This document shows, one piece after another, positions 1 to 11,200 of a stretch of DNA of 64,000 nucleotides. A program made the position numbers and the translations under genes. Where the stretch lies: NCBI RefSeq assembly GCF_025602895.1, contig NW_026516232.1:460598-524597 (forward strand). The letters run 5' to 3'. This stretch comes from Polychytrium aggregatum (Eukaryota; Chytridiomycota; Chytridiomycetes; Polychytriales). Within the stretch, counting starts at the first letter, position 1; each line of letters opens with the position of its first letter. The notes below the pieces were generated by a model. It was given only the letters and a program-made list of their open reading frames with translations, was not told the origin of the DNA and did no database searches.

Positions 1-657
1 GGCTGCGTCGTAATCTTGATCGACACCTTCACCATCTTCGTAGCAACTTCCGAGAGCGATTTGAGCCTGAGGTATCCCACGATCGACAAGACTGCGGTAC
101 AGCTCGACAGCCTTGGTGTGGTCTTGATCGACACCAGCGCCATCGTGATAACATCCAGCCAGATGGAACTGAGCCATAAAATGATCGGCTTCGGCGCCCT
201 TCTCCAGCTGACAGAAGATTTCCTTCTGGATAGGCTTCCATTCGGACGCTCTCTCAAACCGCCCGCTAGAGAGATCGACTTGGAGGATCCTTGCCAGGAA
301 ATATGATGCGGCAGCATTGCCATGCTCTGCCTGAGCAACGAGCCAGGATCGGTCTGCTGTGTCTTGATTCTCACAGTGCATGGAGAGGGCGATTCGGTCA
401 CTGGGTGTGAGGCCGATGATCAGTTGTCCGTCTGGATGGCACAGTCCTGCATTCTGGCACCAGGTGTTGAAGCGAGGCACCTTGAAGCTCAGGAGAGGAC
501 GGGCTCGTTTGCACACTCGGAGGAGGGTCTTGATGGTGCTGTGGTCGAGGGCAGGCTGGAAGGCCTCGTTGCAACAGACGATTGTGAAGATATCTGGGTT
601 GTGGTCGTCGATGGCAAGATGAGACATGTCGGTTGAGGGGTGGACACTGGCAGCCAT
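1..657 (-). CDS. Sel1-like repeat protein, 3' end off the window
   Basis: The minus strand is open from an ATG at 657 to the window edge, giving 219 residues with no stop seen, so the C-terminus lies outside. After about 135 residues without a recognised domain come Sel1-type (TPR-like) solenoid repeats. Their signatures are a GCYHDGAGVDQDHTKAVELY-like block followed about 36 residues later by SCYEDGEGVDQDYDAA, each with the small-residue and Tyr pattern of the family. Sel1 repeat proteins are scaffolds for protein complexes; the partner here is unknown. The unit resembles the broken Sel1 gene at 20093-20775, so this genome probably has several members. The start choice rests on the first ATG with no in-frame ATG upstream. 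The family call is firm and the function is open. Confidence 0.8.
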   Translation of the reverse strand, partial: MAASVHPSTDMSHLAIDDHNPDIFTIVCCNEAFQPALDHSTIKTLLRVCKRARPLLSFKVPRFNTWCQNAGLCHPDGQLIIGLTPSDRIALSMHCENQDTADRSWLVAQAEHGNAAASYFLARILQVDLSSGRFERASEWKPIQKEIFCQLEKGAEADHFMAQFHLAGCYHDGAGVDQDHTKAVELYRSLVDRGIPQAQIALGSCYEDGEGVDQDYDAA

Positions 658-1498
658 GATACACGATGTGTGGGTTGGGTGGGAAGCGGAGGAACGGCGA
701 GACGGCAGTTGAGTGTGATATCAGCCAAGGATGGATGGGCCAGAGACGATGAGGAGAAAGGGAGGAACAGCGAGGCGAACACGGCAGGGGCACAGTCATC
801 GACCAACATCCAAGCCACACCACAAGATGCCTGGGGGGCTGGCAAATCTGGATTCAGATGGCAAGAGGGACGGGACTCCATTGCTCGCCCACCACCACCA
901 CCTCGAGACCCGCAGTACTCATGCCTGGCTGCTTCATGCCGGGCACAGCCGAGATCCGGCGAGCACACTAACCGATGTAGCTGATGGATTGGACTCTGGC
1001 ATGCCAGGATCGGATTGTATCAGCGACGACCAGAGTGCAGCGCTGGATGCTGGTGGTCTCGATGGCAGCCGCAGTCACCGAGACATGCGCTGAGGTATCA
1101 CTGCGGGTGAACCGCATAAAGACCGAATATCGGCCAACCAGCAGCGAGGGCGATTCAACCCACTCCTGGACGGTATCAAACCCTGTGTGGGCCGATCTAC
1201 ACAACACTGCTGTGGCTGTGCTGTGGCTGGCATCGCCACCACGCCACCTGGGAACGGTATCATCCCTGCCTGCCACTTGATCTGATCGAGATCTGATCGA
1301 GATCACTGCACCAGCAGCATATAAAGCCCTGGTCGCTGCCCCTCGCCGAGCCGCATCAGCCCAGTCCAGTTCTGTTCAGTTCCGCTCACTTCCAACATCC
1401 ATCTGCACCAGCCAACCCAAGTGGCTCGCCCACCACTCTCCAGCAACTCTCACCCGCTTGCCCGGCGATTCACATCCATCAACCTCCATCGGGCCACA
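658..1498. other. Intergenic region between divergent genes
   Basis: About 840 bases separate the Sel1 gene (minus) from the membrane protein gene (plus). ORFs here lack any recognisable protein and look like chance reading in GC-rich DNA. A direct repeat of a 12-base unit (tctgatcgagat) lies near 1280-1302, just before a TATA box. Otherwise I see nothing. Confidence 0.5.
1320..1325 (+). promoter_or_regulatory. Candidate TATA box
   Basis: TATAAA stands about 175 bases upstream of the ATG at 1499 and is followed by a pyrimidine-rich leader. The position fits a core promoter with a long 5' leader. It is a sequence match only. Confidence 0.45.
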
Positions 1499-2406
1499 AT
1501 GTACATCAAGTTCCTCGTCGACCCAGCCAGCGTCCCTCAGGCCGATCTCCATGCAGAGCCCCTCGCCTTGCCCGCTGCCGAGCCCGCTGCCGAGCCCGCT
1601 GCCGAGGACCACCACTTTCTCTACAAACGCAAGGGTGGTGGTGGCAGCAGCGGTGGTGGTGGCCGAGGTGGTGGTGGCAGCAGCGGTGGAAGCCGAGGTG
1701 GCTCCAGCGGCTCCAGTGGTTCTGGTGGTTCGGTCGTCATCATTGGTGGCTCCTCGCCCTCGTCCTCAAGCTCCGATCCACCCTCGCAAGGCGCCATCAT
1801 TTGTAAGTAGCGTGAGTGAGAGTTCCATGACCCGGCTGATGGGCAATTGGATTGCACCATGGGACTGTCAATCGAACGACCAACAGGCAACAACTCCTGA
1901 ATGCGCCGATATCGACCCGAAGGCTATGTCTCACACTGCTCCGCCCTTCTCTCTCGTCGGTGTTGCGATCCTCGCTCCGATGAAATGCAGTCGGATGGGT
2001 CTGCCTCGGGATTGCCGGATTGGTGGCCCTGCCGTTTGTTCTGATCATCATCCAGGTCGTGATCATCGGTCCCTGCGTGGATGAATTCAAAAAGTGGCGA
2101 AAGGCCTGTGCAGCAGCCAAGGCCGCCAGGATTGCTGGAAAGCAGAGAGCTGCTCCTGCACCAGAGGGCCTCGCAGCCAGTCGGCCAGCGATGGTCTCCG
2201 TCGATCCGCTCAAACCTTCGACAACCACAGCGCCGCCCAAGATCGTGGTGATTCCGGCCACGACCAGCTCGGCCTCGATACCAGCCGCCAGGGACACCAA
2301 GGACACTGCTGTCGATCTGGAGAAGGGCCAACTCGGCCCGACCACGTCGGATGCTGATATATCGAAGGAGACTCTGGCCGACGCCGACCAGTATTGGTCC
2401 TCATAA
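1499..2406 (+). CDS. Gly/Ser-rich single-pass membrane protein
   Basis: I read two exons, 1499-1802 and 1991-2406, giving 239 residues. The intron starts GTAAGT at 1803, ends TGCAG at 1990, and is phase 1 on both sides, so the frame is kept exactly. The N-terminal part has an acidic stretch with a triple AEPA-like repeat, then about 50 residues of Gly/Ser-rich low complexity. A hydrophobic segment of roughly 28 residues spans the splice junction (residues ~98-128) and is followed by a positively charged stretch (EFKKWRKACAAAKAARIAGK) and a Thr/Ser/Ala-rich tail. The charge pattern suggests that the tail faces the cytosol. No signal peptide is obvious. A Gly/Ser ectodomain, one membrane helix and a disordered tail recall fungal wall-sensing or anchoring proteins, but I recognise no family, so the role is unassigned. 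Confidence 0.72.
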
Positions 2407-3687
2407 CCACCCTGAGCCTCATGTTATCTTGCCAGTCTTGGCAGATTGCCAGTCTTGCTCCCTCTCATACCCACGGACATTCTCTGTCGTTGGCCGATAT
2501 AACTGTATTCCCATCCCATCCCATGTAGCCACACCATGGCACCTCATATTGCGACAGCGCACGGCCCTATATCACCTCATGATCGACATCTCTGGCCATA
2601 TATCCCTCCGTCATCCATCCTGACAGAGTGATGGCGAGTCGCCCATGTGCACTAATACAATATTCACAGACTAAAACGAGACGCTCTGTTGTTTCTGAGG
2701 GAATCTGCAATCATCCATCATCCGCGATGGTCATCGACTATAGGGAGCTGTCCACACACAAGCTGCCAACAGTATCTCAAAAGTGGCATCACGGCAGCGC
2801 ACAGTATGGCCAATGTGTGCAAGTCGATTGTGGAGACAACGCAGTGATGCAGAGTCTTCTCCAAACGACGTTCTATAATCGTATGGGGTTGTGACTGTAA
2901 CAGCAGTGCAATCAGTACAATCAATGCAATCAGCGATCTGAAGCCTGGCGATTTGCGGCTGCAGGGACCAACCACACTATTGCCTCTCACCTTGGTTGCG
3001 ACCGAGTCTCTCCTGTTGATTTGGGAGGCATGGTCTTGGATACACTCGGTCGATCTCATGTGTCGATGCGTGAGTGTGGCGCATCCACTCGATGTGGGAG
3101 TGTGGTGCATCCACTCGATGTGGGAGTGGGAAGGATACACTCGACCCTCTGGACAGTTCCATACTAACTCGATATCAAGATACTTTGCGTTCTCGAGTCG
3201 CTTGGCTTCCCGGCACTGTGAGCACATCTGGAGATTGAGTTGCTTGAATCGCCGTCGCCGGGTCAGGCTGAAGTACAGCTGTTTGTCCAGCATCTCTCCA
3301 TTGAACACATGGCGAATATATTGCAGGAAGGAAGCCACCCCGGGATCTTGGGACATGGCGTGGTGCTCATCCATTCCTGCAGACCAAATGCCCACATTGG
3401 TGTCCTTGATTCAAATCACAGAATGGCCATGGCCAGCAAGTATTGGTCTTGGATGACAAAACATTTGGTCAATGTTCAAAAGCTTGAGGTGCCCCGTTCA
3501 TTGCAATACGCGACTGCAACTTTCTGGGAGAGATGTGTTGGGGCTTCGAGTGCATATGTGATCGGGCGAACATCCAATCGAAGTCCAAATCGGCCCCGGC
3601 GCCTTGAGTCGATTGCCGGAATGCCGACCGACCGGATGGTCGGGTTGAGTCTCGCAGCAACACTTTGGCAACGACTTTAACAAAAAA
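2407..3687. other. Intergenic region with short direct repeats
   Basis: Nearly 1.3 kb without a convincing complete gene. Two copies of a ~25-base unit containing ccactcgatgtgggagtg lie near 3085-3129. A minus-strand stretch (3141-3374, listed separately) has protein-like composition. The rest reads as non-coding. Confidence 0.4.
3141..3374 (-). CDS. Possible exon with a CW-like zinc-binding motif
   Basis: From an ATG at 3374 the minus strand encodes about 78 residues of ordinary protein-like composition: a basic stretch (LTRRRRFKQLNL), then MCSQCREAKRL and, 15 residues on, LVWNCPEG. A C-x2-C pair followed by W-x-C is the layout of the first part of a CW-type zinc finger, which reads histone H3 tails in other proteins. 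A fourth ligand is not visible. The frame then runs into the repeated sequence near 3090-3130, where an intron could begin (GT at 3144 or 3140). It may be a fragment, a single exon or chance. No partner exon was identified. Confidence 0.25.
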
Positions 3688-4291
3688 ATGGAGTACTGGA
3701 CCATCAGCGAGGGTGTCGCCATCCGAACTGGTATGCGGTCAGAGCCTCTCAAGACTGGCCTGTTGGGGGAGGCGGTCAATGTGGCTCCACGATACTTATC
3801 CATCCCATTTGATGGCAAGTCAGGGTGGTCCTGCCGCGAATGCAAACGAGTCATTCAAAAGGGCGAAGAAATCAAGGTATGTCACACGAATACCATTAAT
3901 CTCTGTTTCCTCATGAAGGGATCGGCCGCCACTTCCGTCACTTCTTCACCACGTTTTCGTCTGTACTCATTAGGTCCGAGATGGTCGCAAGATGAGGTTC
4001 TTCTACCACAAGAGCTGCTTTAGTGGAGACGCAGATCCTCGGAGCCAAAGCTCCTCTTCGCTGTGTTCAGGACGGTTTCCACAAAGCTGCTTCCACGAGA
4101 CAGCTCCAGTCGTCAAGGGCCGGGGCAAATGGTCGGTGGAGGAGTACGGTTATCGGGCATCGTCTGAGGGCCTGAACACGACAGGCTTTGGTCGATCGAG
4201 GAAGCGATTGAACAACAGACCCGAGGATCCCGGGTCCAGGACTGCGAGCACATCGCTGCGGGCAAGCCAAGCGTCAGTGCATACGCTGTAG
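3688..4291 (+). CDS. Short zinc-finger protein (C-x2-C-x22-H-x2-C)
   Basis: Two exons, 3688-3876 and 3974-4291, give 168 residues. The 97-base intron begins GTATGT and ends ATTAG, phase 0. The junction rebuilds one continuous zinc-binding unit: Cys49, Cys52, His75 and Cys78, with the context KSGWSCRECKR before and FFYHKSCFSGDADPRSQ after the splice site. Neither exon alone shows the full finger, which supports the model. The spacing resembles PARP-type or LIM-like treble-clef fingers but matches neither exactly. A second conserved-looking block, VKGRGKWSVEEYGY, follows at residues ~110-123, and the tail is Ser/Arg-rich. A nuclear or protein-binding role is possible. I do not know the family by name. 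Confidence 0.7.
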
Positions 4292-5345
4292 ACGGGCATC
4301 CGTGCACCTACTGTGCGTTAGGTTGGTGGATATCATGGCGGGCCGAAGCAGGGGACCACATCGGGATGGATGCGGTTATGGGAATACAGCCTTTGCCACG
4401 ACAAAAAAGGCAAGATTCATCTTGCTCCGCGACACCCAGGCGGCATCCCCCGACCAACGGGCTGTGGCGACGGGATATCTTGGGCAGCATCCGCCCATGA
4501 CGGCGACGATCCTACTATTTTGTGCCGTCGTCTCGCCGTGTCAGAGACTCCGGTGCTGACAGCTGGCTCTCTCCTCGATCCTCTCGCTGGGCCACTGTCC
4601 ATTCGCGGCCGATCAACGACGGTCTCGCCTTCAGTCCTCGGAAGAATTCGGGATTCCCTCTGCCATCGTCGCCAGGCCGCTGCTCCAGGGTTCCTCTCCG
4701 ACCGTCAGTCTCGCAGACAACCCAGATCAAGCGTCTGCCTTTAGCCATAGGAAAATCTAATAACCTTCAGGACCTGTTTCTCATCGGGCTCAATTTCGGT
4801 CATAGGACCGCATCGTCTGCATATCCGGCCCAGCGTCCCAGCATCGTTTGGGTCGACTCGATCGGCTCGTGGCTGGGCTGTCTGCCGACGCCCTGCCGTT
4901 CCACTCGATTACATCGGCAATCGTTTTCCAACCGATCTCAGAGCACGACGAAAAATACCGATATTGGCACCATCCCGTCCGACACTTGCCTCGCCCGAAT
5001 AAGCCTGTCGCCACGCCTTGGAGTGCTCGGCTAACAACAACAACCTGCTTCCCCTCGCGTGTTGCGCTCAAGTGCGATCCAGGGCCTCGTTCCGTCCGTA
5101 CCGTTGCCGCTTCGCTTCCGACCCCTTTGGCCTCTCAAATAGCGCAAGCCTCGTCGGTCCTCAACCAGAGTCCGCACGTTCCTCCCTGCCTACTCCCATC
5201 TTTCTCGCTGGCCGACTCAAGTTTGACAGATCCTTCATTCGCCAACTGACAAATTCACACCCACAAGTTGCTGTCCCGGCATTCCTTCCCTCGTATCGTC
5301 CACTGTACTCCATACCCGCCCCGCTTTTGCCTCAGTTGCTCAACC
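4292..5345. other. Intergenic and probable 5' leader region
   Basis: About 1 kb with no recognisable gene. From roughly 5040 the plus strand becomes C/T-rich, as expected for a fungal promoter or leader ahead of the ATG at 5346. ORFs crossing it have no protein-like features. Confidence 0.4.
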
Positions 5346-7695
5346 ATGTCCGAAGGTACCCCAAATCGCCACCGCCATCGGCAAAACAGCTCGAACGATT
5401 CGCCTACACCTCTCCGGTCGCCGCACACGGTCGGGAGGACTCACTCGAGTTTGGCTCGTGCATCGCCAAAGCCCTACCAGTCTCCTCGACCAACAACGTC
5501 GCCATCACAGGTCGAAAACAGGCCACCTCGATCATCGTCATCGTTATCGTCGTCGTCGTCGTCCTCAACAGCACAAACCCTGGCACCATCGTCACTTCTG
5601 TCGCGCCTTGGATCAGCTTTCATGTCCGTTGCTGACCAGGTAACTGTTCAAATTGCCTCTGGGCATATTGATGGAGAGAGAGATAGAGAGAGGTTTCCAA
5701 CGACTCGATTATGTGGCGGTTATGATAGCGCATATTCTCGGCCCTTTGGCGACAACGATCCGATTTTGGTGCCTCCATAGATACTGTTGCGCATGAGCGG
5801 CAGCGACCCAAAGTATCAGGGGATCTAACGCTCGACTTGGTCCATCAAGTGAAGCACCCTTCCTTGGTCTCAAAATGGGCCACGCAGTCTCTGCCTTTGC
5901 CCTGTCCATCGCACTAACTCTTGCCCTTGAATCGCTCTGCTGACCATCTCGGTTTGATGTGGCGGACGCATTCAGTTTTCGGATATCTACAGTGGCTTGC
6001 ATAAGAAAACGACACCCTCTCCGGCGCGAAAAGTGCATCATAGAACTCTCAAGAGGACACCGATTCGTCACTCAACGAGTGGTATCTCAAAAGCCTCCAA
6101 TGCTAATCTGCTCGCCACAACACTATCTGCACAGAGAAGCCACCGTAAGTTGCACGTCTATCTCATCATCGCCACCCACAGTCGAAATAAGGCTCCGAAA
6201 AAGCGAGAGATGGTAGCATTCAAGTCATGGCCAGTCGCTTTCGACTGCGTGCTCACGGTCGTGATTTGTCCCTCTTTTTGTCTCGGTATCCATCAACACC
6301 TTCGATTTCACAACCTGCCGCCGTCGTTCGTGGACGTCGAATTAATATGCGACATTACTGGATCACCAAAACCCTATCAAAAATTGCCCATCCTGAAAAC
6401 GCCATCAAATCCCGGCGACGGATGCTCTTTCCCGATTTCGGTTGGGAACGATACCGCTGCTGTCGCGCAATCACCTGCCTTGGTGCTCACAGTGGGAATG
6501 GACCGGACAGAGCTGTTGCCCAAGTCCACATCGGCCTCCCCACCATCGATACCACCTCCGTCAATAACACCGCCATCACCGACCTCCAGCTCGGCGCAGG
6601 CTCATACCGATCCCATCTTGCGGCTCCAGGAACTTGAAAAGCGATTGGCCGAGTTCCAGGAAAAGCTCCAGGTTCAGCCCAACGCCGAGATCGAGGTTGA
6701 GTCCATGTCACTGGAAGAACGGATCGAGTACAGTATGAAGCAGCTCGCAAACCTAGAACAGCTCATGTCACTTCAGTATCGACCCCTCAGCCGGGTTACC
6801 AGTGGCCTTAGTCTATCCCCGGGATTGGGCTTTGGCATGGGCTCGGGCACGCTGCCACCACCCCCACCTCCTCCTCCACCACCACCACCTCCACCACCAC
6901 CAGTTGCTCCTTTGTTCTCCTCGGCATCGCGATCCTTATCAGATCTATCGGCCAAGAGTCCGTCGGATCTCTCGGGCGGCCCCTCGGGGCTATTGAAGAA
7001 AAGTCCCAACAATGCTCCGTCCCAGCAGCGAATGATTGTCGATCAGCTGATGAAGGAGATCAAAACAGTAAAGCTGAAAAAGACTGGCCATGATTTGTAA
7101 GTGGATGTAATCGGTGCGACACGTCTGTCTGGCGGATCAAATGGCGCAATCGAGCCGATGGCACGATGATCAGAGTTGGACCCGCAGCCACTCACCACTC
7201 ACCACTCACCACCCCACACAACCAGGGCTAATGATACTGTTCGGAGTACGAGAAAAGAAACCCCAATAGACCCGAATGACCATCATGCCATGTTGGGTAC
7301 GAGATATGCACTTGTGCTGGCATGAGGGAACGAATATGATGATGCGCCGGAGACGCCGATCTAGATCGTTGAAGCAAAGCTACTGTAGCCATGGCGGATA
7401 CAAGACGATGCGCGCCACATTATCCTCGATTCTATAGTGTGCAATCTCTACTCGTTCTAACATTAACTTGTTTTGGCTTGACTTTTGTATTCGCCGACTG
7501 GGATTGACTCTATATCGTTGGGACTCACTCACGGCGGTACCGCGACGGACGCTGGAACGTGGGTCAATGAATTGAGCAGTGGCGAATTTGAACATCAAGT
7601 TCCAGAATTGCAAAGGAGAAGTCTCGAGCAGCGACGATGACAGCGACGACGACGATGAAGACGGCTCTGATTCGCCATCCAATGACCGACTGTAG
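5346..7695 (+). CDS. Polyproline, WH2 and acidic-tail protein (probable actin regulator)
   Basis: Reconstructed exons: 5346-5639; 6006-6144; a large exon starting between about 6235 and 6400 and ending at 7096; 7226-7296; and 7580-7695. Introns with donors at 5640, 7097 and 7297 have matching phases. The start of the third exon is uncertain. The protein has a Ser/Pro/Arg-rich N-terminus, a short coiled-coil-like stretch (RLQELEKRLAEFQEKL), a run of about 16 prolines (6850-6905), then a WH2-type actin-binding motif (MIVDQLMKEIKTVKLKKTGH) and, only after splicing, a highly acidic C-terminus (SSSDDDSDDDDEDGSD). Polyproline binds profilin, WH2 binds monomeric actin, and an acidic tail can bind Arp2/3, so the order resembles WASP- or WHAMM-type nucleation promoters. 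No WH1 or CRIB domain is visible. The actin role is inference from this architecture. Confidence 0.68.
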
Positions 7696-8276
7696 TCAAC
7701 TCATTTCATTTTGCCTGGTCTCCCTCCCGACCACTTTCCATCCTCGCCTCTCCCTCTCTTCCCTTTGCATGTCCAGTCTCCTCTTCCTCGCTTCGTGTCC
7801 TCTTCTTTCACACACATTGATCCAACTCGCTCTGCTTTTACAACACTCACCGTGCTGCTGTCCTCCACCGATACTAACATGCACCAGAACAACAGAATAG
7901 ATGGGTTTGGCTGCGGGATCGTACCATCACCCGGAATCGCACACGAACTGATTCACTGCTCAGATCAAAGAACTCCTGTGATGGTGGTAGTGGTGTTCCC
8001 TTGCCTACAATGCTCGTCCATGAAACCAACGGGGATCATTAAGAATATAATGTTCATTACAGGAGCATCCCACACAGAGCAGCTGCGGAAAGCTAATAGC
8101 CGAATGACGGATGAGATGCAAATATGTTGGGTGAAGTAGGGTGGTAGTGGGAGGCAATCAAGGACAAACAATGCCAGTCACGCAAACGAATGATGAATGA
8201 AACTGTAAACATTATTCCCGCGGTTTTTGAGGACACGCGCTCTCATCTCTAACAGTATCACTCCGACAGTCGCCCG
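7696..8276. other. Intergenic region between convergent genes
   Basis: It lies between the 3' ends of the WH2 gene and the Pellino-like gene. It begins with a C/T-rich stretch. I see no gene or RNA. Confidence 0.45.
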
Positions 8277-11200
8277 TTAAAGGTCATCCTTCTGCCCATA
8301 AATCTTGACAACATCACGGATCTCAACCTGACAAAAAGGACATTTGTGGGCCCAACGCAAGGACTCACTCTTGTTTGGTCTGGAGAAAATGCAAGAGCGG
8401 GTACAGATCGTGAGCAACACGGGGATGCTCTCAGACACAAATGTGCAAGCCATGCATACACTCACACGCTCTGCACACCGATATTCACACGTGCAGCACG
8501 GACGACAAACACAGCCGCTATAGAGCACGGCCCCGCGATGCAGCATTACTCAATGAACACTGTCCAATCGACCAACACTCGACTATGTAGGCGGATCTAC
8601 TAACCTTTGGCTCCATATGGGGAATAAGACCTGCTTGCCCCAATATTCTGCAGCGCGCTGATCCAAAAGGTGTCCGCAAGGATTTAGGCAATGGGTCCAG
8701 TCATTGGTCGTAATTTCAGGGCAGATGCGACTGGTGAGCGGAAGCAGGTCCGAATCGCGCCGACAAACCACACATGCCGTGGGTAAAACATCAAGCTTGT
8801 CATAAAAGTACGAGACGATGTGCCTGAGGTAGTAAGAGCGACAAAGTTTTGAGTCAGAGAGGCAATTCTACACCATGTCGGCCAGCTCGATTGCGAATCC
8901 GACAGGGGCAACCCAGATGCATCCCTAGAGCTAAGCAGCGTCCTCTCTCGGCCACGGTGTATGTGGGGGGGGGTGCATCGTGGAAATTTCTACAGCGATT
9001 GATGGAGGAATTGGTCACACAGAACTTACCCGCAGCTAATGAACACCCACGGTCTGCCCAACTTGAGCCTTTCGCCGGCAGCCTCGTCATCGAAACGAGA
9101 GCTGCAGACCATATCTCGGATCCATCGCATATCGCGCTTGGAGCGTCTGCTTGACAGTTGACCACGAGGAGATTGAGTATCCGGTGCGTGACCAGCGGCC
9201 GGACCATCAAAAGGGACCGGCGAGTCGCGGTGATCGTACTGCTCGACGTCTGCAGAGTCACCATATATTCCACGGGTTGCATCATGCTGCTGTATCGGTG
9301 TACGGGAAGACTCGGTGGGGTCCGCTTTGTCCGAGACTTGAAGCGTTTCGTTGGAGCGGGGAGAAAGGCGTAACAAGCGGCTAGATCTGGTTCGCAGATT
9401 CGAGAAGACGTTTTCACGAGCAAAGCGGCGAGACCATCGGAGAAGGAGCTTGCTTTCGGCATTGTCGGCATCGTACATGTCGAGGTTATAAACGGACCGA
9501 TCAAGATGCTCGACGTTGATGTCATCGAGAGTCACCGGGCAGGTGTACTTTTCATGCCAGCCATGGAGCCTTGCGGTCATGTCAAGTTTATCTTCGGACC
9601 CACTAGAAAACGAGGTTCCGGATGGTGCAGAGGACGGTACATTACGCAGAGTCGGCCATGGCTGCGGCTTGGATCCCTCAAGCGAGTCGAGTGATGCGGC
9701 AGGCGGGTAAAAATGCGATATCGGAATCGGAAAATATCTGGCGAAACCCGGTTGGAGAGGATTCGCAGCGTCGTGCATGGATTTTGACGAGGTGTCAAAG
9801 CCAGGGTCTGGAGAGTGATTTGGAGAAGAACCATGCTGCTGGGTTACACCAGGTGGATCAAATGTCGATCGGCCGAGAGTTGAGGGAGGGTCGGAACAAG
9901 ACCGAGACTCTTCAGAGCAACCGTGTTCGTTCGTGTGCCGTCCAGTGACTGTATTTCTATATCCCCCAGCGTCGGCTGTTCGGTACTTATGATCGGCTGG
10001 TGAGCAGTGTCCGCCGGGGCACCTCCAGAGCAGAGACAGGCTACCACAGATGATAATGCTTCCGTCCGTAAGTAGATTGCCGTCCGGCGATTCTTCGCTG
10101 GCAATGTAGGGATTGTTCTCCAAATAATTGAGCGGCTCGGAATCATCGCCCTGCAATGGGCTTGCATGCTGCTCCTGGGCGTGATCCAGGTTGGGGCTTT
10201 GGTACCGAGGGATTCGATAAATAGAATCGTCATGGTTAGGAGGGGCATATCCTGTGGGCTCGTCGGTTTCTGCGAAATCGAGATGACTAGAGAGGCTGGC
10301 TGATCCAACTGCGGTCGGCGGCTCGGTCTCAGCGATGTCTGCGCGGGGATGTCCGGGAGTGTACTCCAGATCGATCTCCCCCGAATTTGTTGGCGAGAGT
10401 GAGAGAATGCTGCTTCGCGACGGATAAGAGAACAAACGGCTCAAAGCCCTTGAGGGTCGGACACGAGAACGACGCAGAGTCGCATTCGGCAGGACATCGC
10501 CATCGATTGGCGATCGAATCTCGTAGGCACTGCCCTTGACCGATATCTTGTACCACTTTCCAGGTGGTAGCTGGGGATCGTGAGACTCAGCAGGCGTGTA
10601 GAATGAACGTCGGACCGGGACGCTCTGGCTCGATGGGGGATCGCAGCAGCTTTGTGGATTGGGCTTGAAGTGATAGCATGGGACTTCAGCAAATCCATCC
10701 ATTCCGATCACATCGTCGCCGTCTCCGGATGCATCCGAGGAGCCAGTATGCTCGTTTTCGTGAGGATCACGGGATTCATTGCCAGCGAGCCGCCCAGAGA
10801 GATTTGGATGCCCTTTGGTCGAGTGTGATGGATTGGAACGCCCTGAGACAGCCCAGCGCTCGGATTTGGAGCCCAAATAGAGGCGGCCTCCTGAATCAAA
10901 ACAGCCCGAGAATAGACGGGCCTCCCTTCCAGGCGTACCACGCCGGGTCAGGATATGAAAAGGCAAGGGATGGCCAGCCGACTGCACGGATTGGATACCT
11001 CGACCCCGAACAACAACGACTGGGAGGGGCAAAGTGGAGTGATCAGAATCCAGATTCGACTGGTTGAATACAAAGATATCGGCCCATCGATCACCAAGAC
11101 GAAGATGTAGAGCACATCCCCATATCGCACATGCCAGATATTTGAGCAAGTGGTTGCCACCCACATACAATCTGTCGACGCATGGATACTACCGAGCATC

